A stretch of DNA of 19,939 nucleotides, taken from assembly GCA_030705745.1 (NCBI GenBank), contig JAUZPT010000011.1, positions 1 through 19,939 of the forward strand. The letters are read 5' to 3'. The notes beneath the pieces are model-generated. The model was not told the origin of the DNA, searched no databases, and saw nothing but the letters and a program-made list of their open reading frames with translations. This stretch comes from Bacillota bacterium (GTDB taxonomy: Bacteria > Bacillota > Bacilli > Bacillales > Cytobacillaceae). This document shows, piece by piece, positions 15,096-19,939 of this stretch (within the stretch, counting starts at the first letter, position 1; every line of letters begins with the position of its first letter). A program made the position numbers and the translations under genes.

Positions 15096-16061
15096 ATGGG
15101 GATACAAAACAATTATGTGCTCGAAAATGGAAAATTGAATGATTCACTCATCGTTAAGAGAGAGGTTCTTTATAAAGGTCCAAATGGCAGAGAGGTGGAG
15201 CGAATTTTCGTTTTGTCGGCGACAAGCTATATTTTCAAGCCTTTATCCACGGTCGAGGAAGACAATAAAGAAATTTGGATATACGAAAATATCCTTCCTT
15301 CGTTTCCTTCCATTTATCCAAAAATCATTGACAAATCGCCAGATGATTCCAAAAATACTCGATGGATCATTTATGAGGATTTAGGCAATATCCGCCACCT
15401 GTTCACAGAAAAAGTTGTGTTACAAGTAATTGAACAGATGATAACGTGGCATTCGCTGCGAATCGATACAGTGATCAATGAGCCATTAATAGGGGCAAAA
15501 CCGAAGATTGAAGAAGTACGGAACGATTTGCACTCGAATATGGACGAAGGTATGCAAACTTTTTCACCATTAGGAATGGACAAAGAACGAATCTTAAGGA
15601 TCCTGAAGCTAATGGAAGAAGCCGATTTCACGCAGTTTCCCGTTCTTGTTCACGGCGATCTTCATCTTGGAAATTATGGTCTGTCACATGGAAAATTGGT
15701 CATTATGGATTGGGAGCATGTGCATGTAAATACCCGTTATTGTGATTTATATCATTTGCTTGATTTGTCGCATCCTCTTTTTCCGAAAACGATGGAGAGA
15801 GAGTTTCGGAGCCACATACTGAATCAATATTATGAACGTGCTGTCATGAATGGATTAAACCTTTCACTGAAGGATTTTACATTTGAATATTATTTATATG
15901 CGTGCGTTTTTTCGCTCTGGATGATTTTATTGATTCAGAAAGATTTGGTCTGCAAGGAAGAAAAATGGCCTAAAAAGACACTAAGAAATCAAATGAACGA
16001 ATCGCTTCAAAGTTTTGAACAATGCTCGTTGGAGCTGTTTGAAATATTGAAGAATCGGTAA
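15096..16061 (+). CDS. APH-family kinase (CotS/CotI-like)
   Basis: A protein-kinase-like phosphotransferase of the aminoglycoside phosphotransferase family, 321 residues. Visible catalytic elements are HGDLHLGN (186-193, catalytic Asp188 and metal-binding Asn193), MDWEH (Asp205 in the DFG position) and Lys48 in FKPL as the likely ATP lysine, so it should bind ATP. Bacillus spore-coat proteins CotS and CotI and their relatives belong to this group and often sit beside glycosyltransferases, as here (12 bases to the next gene). A role in phosphorylating a sugar or polysaccharide for the spore surface is inferred from this pairing. A TATACAAT sequence (15072-15079) upstream resembles a sigma-E -10, but no matching -35 is clear. 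GGTGAT lies close to the ATG. Confidence 0.8.
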   Translation: MGIQNNYVLENGKLNDSLIVKREVLYKGPNGREVERIFVLSATSYIFKPLSTVEEDNKEIWIYENILPSFPSIYPKIIDKSPDDSKNTRWIIYEDLGNIRHLFTEKVVLQVIEQMITWHSLRIDTVINEPLIGAKPKIEEVRNDLHSNMDEGMQTFSPLGMDKERILRILKLMEEADFTQFPVLVHGDLHLGNYGLSHGKLVIMDWEHVHVNTRYCDLYHLLDLSHPLFPKTMEREFRSHILNQYYERAVMNGLNLSLKDFTFEYYLYACVFSLWMILLIQKDLVCKEEKWPKKTLRNQMNESLQSFEQCSLELFEILKNR

Positions 16062-16073
16062 GGTGGCTTAGTT

Positions 16074-17072
16074 ATGAAAAAAGTAGGATTGGTCATGCGG
16101 AAAATTCAATTCACCGAAGCACAGGGGCCTCGGATTTTCGCAGAACGGCTCAAAGAAATTGGCAGAGAAATTGATGTTGATATCATCTTTATTTCTCCGG
16201 AACGCCATGTAAGCGGTTACGATTGGAAGCCCGGATATGAGCATGAAAAAGGGGATTTGGTCAATTATGATATTGTACTCGATCAAATTGACAAAGAAAA
16301 ACTTGATCATGTGATTTATACCGTATCAGGATTTACATTTTTAAAAATGTTTATAAAAAAAAGCGTGTTATTTCCGCATAGTTTTCCGGATCCCGCTCTT
16401 ACTGGCTATGAAATGATGAAGCCTTTTTATTCGATCGTCGATAAAGCAATCGTGCAAACTGAGTTTTTGAAGAGTGAACTTGCCCGTCAGTTCGGGGTGA
16501 CGGATGTAACGGTTATTCCGATTGGTTTTAATGAGGTTTTGGCGAAAAAGCATTACGATCCATCACAGGTGATTGAAAATCGAATTCTTTGGATTGGGCG
16601 CGATGAGGAAAATAGGCGTCCGGATCTCGTTCTCGATTATGGCCGACAAAATCCTGACAAGGAAGTTTACATGGTTTTCGGAGGCGAACGCTATAAGGAA
16701 AGCATGAAGAAATACCACATACCGGATAATGTCCGTCTGCAATTTGCACTGACGCAGGAGGAGATTTTCACACTGATGAACTCTTCCAAGGTTTATTGGA
16801 GTTGTTCAAGATTTGATACATTTGCAATGCCGCTTACCGAGGCATTGGCTATGGGCAAAATAGTCGTAAAGCCCGAACATCCTTGTTACAGCCATATCCA
16901 TGCGAAGCATGCATTTGCCGGTAATGAGGAAAATTGGTTCGAACTCGTTAACATGGCAGCAGCTTCTTCACAAAAAACGTCTGCCGAAAATCGTCTCTAC
17001 GCTTTTGAAACCTTTTCCCGGAGCGTTATGAAACAAGGCTATCAGGATTTTTTCGCCGAATGGCTAAAATGA
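16074..17072 (+). CDS. GT4-type glycosyltransferase (CotSA-like)
   Basis: A retaining glycosyltransferase of the GT-B fold, 332 residues, likely transferring a sugar from a nucleotide-sugar donor. The C-terminal donor-binding half begins near residue 170 (ILWIGRD) and contains SRFDTFAMPLTEALAMGK near 245-262, which carries the acidic residue spaced as in the GT4 EX7E region, although the first glutamate of that motif is replaced here by the FDTF stretch. No membrane segment is visible. The ribosome site AAGGTGG is 8 bases upstream, and the gene starts 12 bases after the APH-like kinase gene, so they form an operon. The pairing resembles Bacillus cotSA-cotS and ytcC-cotI type loci. The acceptor is unknown. 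Confidence 0.85.
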   Translation: MKKVGLVMRKIQFTEAQGPRIFAERLKEIGREIDVDIIFISPERHVSGYDWKPGYEHEKGDLVNYDIVLDQIDKEKLDHVIYTVSGFTFLKMFIKKSVLFPHSFPDPALTGYEMMKPFYSIVDKAIVQTEFLKSELARQFGVTDVTVIPIGFNEVLAKKHYDPSQVIENRILWIGRDEENRRPDLVLDYGRQNPDKEVYMVFGGERYKESMKKYHIPDNVRLQFALTQEEIFTLMNSSKVYWSCSRFDTFAMPLTEALAMGKIVVKPEHPCYSHIHAKHAFAGNEENWFELVNMAAASSQKTSAENRLYAFETFSRSVMKQGYQDFFAEWLK

Positions 17073-17137
17073 TCTTTGCATACGAATGAGCCAAAAAACG
17101 TCTTTTCAACAATCCTGATTAAAAAAGCTTTGCACAT

Positions 17138-17175
17138 AAAAAGGATGCCATACATTTGTGTAGGGCATCCTTTTT
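17138..17175. terminator. Bidirectional terminator between glycosyltransferase and glgC
   Basis: A 12-bp stem (AAAAAGGATGCC at 17138-17149 with its complement at 17164-17175) contains an inner TACA/TGTA pairing in the loop. A- and T-runs on the two arms allow it to work for both convergent genes. Confidence 0.9.
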
Positions 17176-17177
17176 CT

Positions 17178-18338
17178 TTAATACGTAGAAATCGCCGGTT
17201 CCATTTTGAACTCTTCATTTTGACCGACAAGTATAATTTCATTCAACTGGTCACTTGATTTGACAATCATCCTGTCTTTGATTGTGACGTTGCAGCCTAT
17301 CACAGCGTTCTGGATGAGGGCATTGTTTCCTATTTCAGCACCAGGTAAAATAACCGAATTCCGAATGACCGTATTTTTTCCGACTTTCACCCCGGTGCAT
17401 AGTACCGAATTTTTTATGATGCCATAAATTCTGCACCCTTCACTGACGAGCGATTTCATGATAGCGCCCTTGGAGTCTAAAAACAGTGGAGGATGTTGCG
17501 TGGAAGCCGTATAGATCATCCAGTCCGGATATTCCATGAAAACATTTGTTTTCTCGGATAATAAGTCCATATTAGCTCGCCAAAAACTTTCGACCGTACC
17601 GACATCTTTCCAATATCCTTCGAAATGATAGGCTTGCAGTACCATTGAATCTTTGATCATAGCGGGAATGATATCGGTTCCAAAATCATTTCTCGGAAGA
17701 ACATTATCATTGCTACCTTCCAAATAGTTAAGCAAAACCTCTTTTTTAAAAATATATACTCCCATGGATGCCAAATTGGAAAGGGGACGTGTCGGTTTTT
17801 CTTCAAATTCGGTTATTTTTCCATTCTTGTTCACGTTCATAATTCCGAACCTCGACGCTTCCTCCCAGGGTACTTTGACTACCCCAATTGTCACATCTGC
17901 ATCTGTGAGTATATGATGTTTTAGCATTTTCTCATAATCCATTTTGTAAATATGGTCTGCTGAGATAATCAAAATATGTTCGGGATCATAGTGTTGAATG
18001 AAGTGGACATTTTGATAAATTGCTGCTGCTGTCCCTTCATACCATTGAACACGGTTTCGGGTTTCAAATGGAGGTAGTAATGTCACCCCACCATCATGCT
18101 GATTAAGCTGCCATTTTTGTCCATTCCCGATATACGTATGTAAAACATGAGGCTGATATTGAGTCAGCACCCCAACCGTATCGATATGCGAATTCCGGCA
18201 ATTGCTCAAAGCAAAATCAATAATCCTATATTTGCCGCCGAATGGAACAGCTGGTTTAGCGATTGTTTGTGTTAATGTTTTCAGCCGGTTTCCTTTGCCT
18301 CCTGCTAGAACCATTGCAATCCATTTTTTTCTTGCCAC
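17178..18338 (-). CDS. glgC: Glucose-1-phosphate adenylyltransferase
   Basis: Makes ADP-glucose from glucose-1-phosphate and ATP, the donor for bacterial glycogen. The 386 residues match Bacillus GlgC (380) closely: N-terminal LAGGKGNRL nucleotide loop (about 10-18), [59 protein letters not shown] and a C-terminal left-handed beta-helix with repeated hexads. The usual GDHIYK motif reads ADHIYK, so Ala replaces a well-conserved Gly. The GTG start has GGAGGAG about 8 bases upstream; the longer frame to 18365 is not supported. Unlike the glgBCDAP cluster of Bacillus subtilis, no other glycogen gene is adjacent, and a terminator follows. Confidence 0.94.
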   Translation of the reverse strand: MARKKWIAMVLAGGKGNRLKTLTQTIAKPAVPFGGKYRIIDFALSNCRNSHIDTVGVLTQYQPHVLHTYIGNGQKWQLNQHDGGVTLLPPFETRNRVQWYEGTAAAIYQNVHFIQHYDPEHILIISADHIYKMDYEKMLKHHILTDADVTIGVVKVPWEEASRFGIMNVNKNGKITEFEEKPTRPLSNLASMGVYIFKKEVLLNYLEGSNDNVLPRNDFGTDIIPAMIKDSMVLQAYHFEGYWKDVGTVESFWRANMDLLSEKTNVFMEYPDWMIYTASTQHPPLFLDSKGAIMKSLVSEGCRIYGIIKNSVLCTGVKVGKNTVIRNSVILPGAEIGNNALIQNAVIGCNVTIKDRMIVKSSDQLNEIILVGQNEEFKMEPAISTY

Positions 18339-18440
18339 ATGCCTCTCCTCCAGAATGATGATCACAAGCTCATCGTATGAGATATAGTAGAATCATTTTT
18401 TTGGGCGTTATTATTTCAAAGCATCCCAAATCATACTATT

Positions 18441-18455
18441 AAGTAACCGTTCACG
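18441..18455. promoter_or_regulatory. cre-like site between glgC and the methyltransferase gene
   Basis: AAGTAACCGTTCACG matches 13 of 15 positions of the CcpA consensus. It lies about 105 bases upstream of the glgC start and 185 bases before the methyltransferase. The rest of the gap 18339-18639 is AT-rich and I see no clear glgC promoter in it. Confidence 0.35.
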
Positions 18456-18573
18456 ATGGAAAATAAAATAATGGCCTGTGAACAAAATTATTCTTCATCG
18501 CTTTCTTTATATATGAATCGAAGGAAGAAATATTCATAAGATTTTCTTATTGTGATAGTTTGAAAAACAATAA

Positions 18574-18602
18574 TTTTCATTATGACTTTTATTCACTATA
18601 GT
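18574..18602 (+). promoter_or_regulatory. Candidate promoter of the methyltransferase gene
   Basis: TTTTCA (18574-18579, 4 of 6), a 17-base spacer and TATAGT (18597-18602, 5 of 6), 38 bases before the start codon. Moderate match in AT-rich DNA. Confidence 0.45.
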
Positions 18603-18639
18603 AATAGAAGAGGATAAAAAAGGTAAAAGGAGTGGGAGT

Positions 18640-19410
18640 ATGGACATCAAAAAGGATGTAAAAAATCAATTTGGAAAAAGTGCCACGGACTATGTTGAAA
18701 GCAAAATTCATAAAGAAGGCAATGATTTGCAAAAACTCTTTAAAATGGCTGAGTTGACAGGAGCGGAAGAAGTATTGGATGTTGCTACGGGCGGTGGACA
18801 TACCGCGAATAAGTTCGCACCATTTGTAAAGAGGGTGGTCGCAGTAGATTTGACGCCAGAAATGCTTGCAGCGGCAAAAAGCTTTATATTAGGAAACGGC
18901 AATGAAAATGTTGAATTTATTGAAGGCGATGCTGAGAATCTTCCATTTTCAGATGATTCGTTCAAGATTGTAACATGCCGTATCGCTCCACACCATTTCC
19001 CAAATGTAAAACAGTTTATTAACGAGGTTCATCGTGTTTTACATTCAGAAGGAACGTTTTTGCTCGTCGACAACGTCGCGCCAGAGAAAAATGAACATGA
19101 TCATTTTTATAACAAGATAGAAAAAAAGAGGGATTATAGCCATTTTCGCGCATGGAAAAAAACTGAGTGGATAGCGATGCTCGAATTAGCAGGATTTGAA
19201 CTTCAAGAGTTGCACACATTTGAAAAAAGGTTCGCGTTCGATTCGTGGTGTGAACGAATGAAGCTGTCGCCTTCGGAAAAAATGGATTTGAGCAACTTCT
19301 TTTTAGCCACAACAGAGGAAACGAAGAAAAAATTCCGAATAATAACAGAAGAAGAAAAAGTAATTTCCTTTACAGGTGAATCGATTATTGTAAAAGCAAA
19401 AAAAGTGTAA
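18640..19410 (+). CDS. Class I SAM-dependent methyltransferase (UbiE/YcgJ-like)
   Basis: A Rossmann-fold methyltransferase of 256 residues. SAM-binding motif I is VLDVATGGG (45-53), the acidic residue that binds the ribose hydroxyls is Asp70 (AVDLTPEM), and GDAENLPF (96-103) contacts the adenine. RIAPHHF (114-120) and the HRVLHSEGTFLLVD strand complete the core. It resembles Bacillus YcgJ-type proteins; the substrate is not known. The start has AAAGGAG about 8 bases upstream. The gene that follows begins 81 bases downstream with no terminator between, so co-transcription is possible. Confidence 0.9.
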   Translation: MDIKKDVKNQFGKSATDYVESKIHKEGNDLQKLFKMAELTGAEEVLDVATGGGHTANKFAPFVKRVVAVDLTPEMLAAAKSFILGNGNENVEFIEGDAENLPFSDDSFKIVTCRIAPHHFPNVKQFINEVHRVLHSEGTFLLVDNVAPEKNEHDHFYNKIEKKRDYSHFRAWKKTEWIAMLELAGFELQELHTFEKRFAFDSWCERMKLSPSEKMDLSNFFLATTEETKKKFRIITEEEKVISFTGESIIVKAKKV

Positions 19411-19491
19411 TGAATTGACCTAAACTCAAAATCTAAGTAATTATGCTGCTGCCGATGATTTTTCATGCAATGGGCAAGAGGGAGTAAGAGA

Positions 19492-19939
19492 ATGAAAGCA
19501 ATTTTAGTTCATGAATTTGGAAGTACAGATGTTATGAAGTATGAGGACATAGACATTCCGGCCATTCAATCGATGCAGGTATTAATTCGCGTGGAAAAAA
19601 CAAGCGTGAATTTTGCTGATATTAAGTCACGATACGGAACAAAAGGAAGTAGGACATTCCCTTTTATCCCAGGCATTGATGCGGCTGGTGTGATTGTCGA
19701 AGTTGGATCAGAAGTTCAATCATTAAAAGTTGGCCAAAGAGTGATCGCTTTTCCTGCACACGGATCCTACGCACAGTACATTGTCGCTGATGAAAATCTT
19801 ACGTTTATTTTACCAGATTCTGTTGGGTTTGAGGTAGCGGGAGCTTGCCCGATCGTCTCTTTTCTTTCGTTCTGCTTGCTTTCGAATGTGGCTAGAATTG
19901 AAAAGGGTGAAACCGTTTTGATTCATGCAGCCGCAGGCG
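19492..19939 (+). CDS. Zinc-free quinone oxidoreductase-like MDR protein, 3' end outside window
   Basis: The first 149 codons of a medium-chain dehydrogenase/reductase of the NADPH:quinone oxidoreductase group. The N-terminus MKAILVHEFG, the VNFADIKSRYG strand, the PGIDAAGVI segment and GQRVIAF fit the GroES-like domain. The frame runs off the right edge at HAAAG, where the NADPH-binding Rossmann domain begins. No structural zinc cysteines are seen in the visible part. The start has a GGGAG-type ribosome site about 10 bases upstream. A weak promoter-like pair (TTGACC at 19415-19420 and AATTAT 18 bases further) may precede it. Confidence 0.88.
   Translation, partial: MKAILVHEFGSTDVMKYEDIDIPAIQSMQVLIRVEKTSVNFADIKSRYGTKGSRTFPFIPGIDAAGVIVEVGSEVQSLKVGQRVIAFPAHGSYAQYIVADENLTFILPDSVGFEVAGACPIVSFLSFCLLSNVARIEKGETVLIHAAAG

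Overview
The window looks like chromosomal DNA from a spore-forming Bacillaceae member, a low-GC Firmicute. The evidence is the AT-rich base composition, strong AGGAGG-type ribosome binding sites, a serine T-box leader, Bacillus-type SerA, GlgC and DUF4173 proteins, and a kinase/glycosyltransferase pair like those of spore-coat loci. I saw no phage genes, insertion sequences, CRISPR arrays, tRNAs or rRNAs.

Layout. 1-1173 is the 3' part of a DUF4173-type membrane protein, closed by a terminator. 1308-2447 is a HAD-family hydrolase with an unusually large cap region, convergent with a minus-strand serine operon (5581 down to 2514). That operon has a sigma-A-type promoter, a T-box leader that reads serine tRNA, a class V aminotransferase and serA; the two genes overlap by 11 bp. 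5798-6523 is a DsbA/FrnE-like thiol oxidoreductase. 6624-7256 is an unrecognised soluble protein with a TTG start.

7306-13108 is an ethanolamine utilisation locus in the order eutS-eutP-eutA-eutB-eutC-eutL, ending at a strong terminator. It encodes the cobalamin-dependent lyase EutBC, its reactivase EutA, a small GTPase and two microcompartment shell proteins (EutS and EutL). It lacks every enzyme that would process acetaldehyde, the usual shell tiles EutM, EutK and EutN, the EutVW regulators and EutT. The best promoter is followed within about 20 bases by a good intrinsic terminator, so the operon may be controlled by attenuation or antitermination. Immediately downstream, with its own promoter, is a two-gene unit: a 47-residue single-helix membrane protein and an APC-superfamily permease that may import ethanolamine or a related amine.

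15096-17072 holds an APH/CotS-type kinase and a GT4-type glycosyltransferase 12 bp apart, resembling spore-coat or spore-polysaccharide gene pairs. 17178-18338 (minus) is a stand-alone glgC, convergent with them across a bidirectional terminator. 18640-19410 is a SAM methyltransferase. The window ends inside a quinone-oxidoreductase-like gene starting at 19492.

The most interesting region is the eut locus: its reduced gene set, its leader with a terminator close to the promoter, and the linked small membrane protein and permease.
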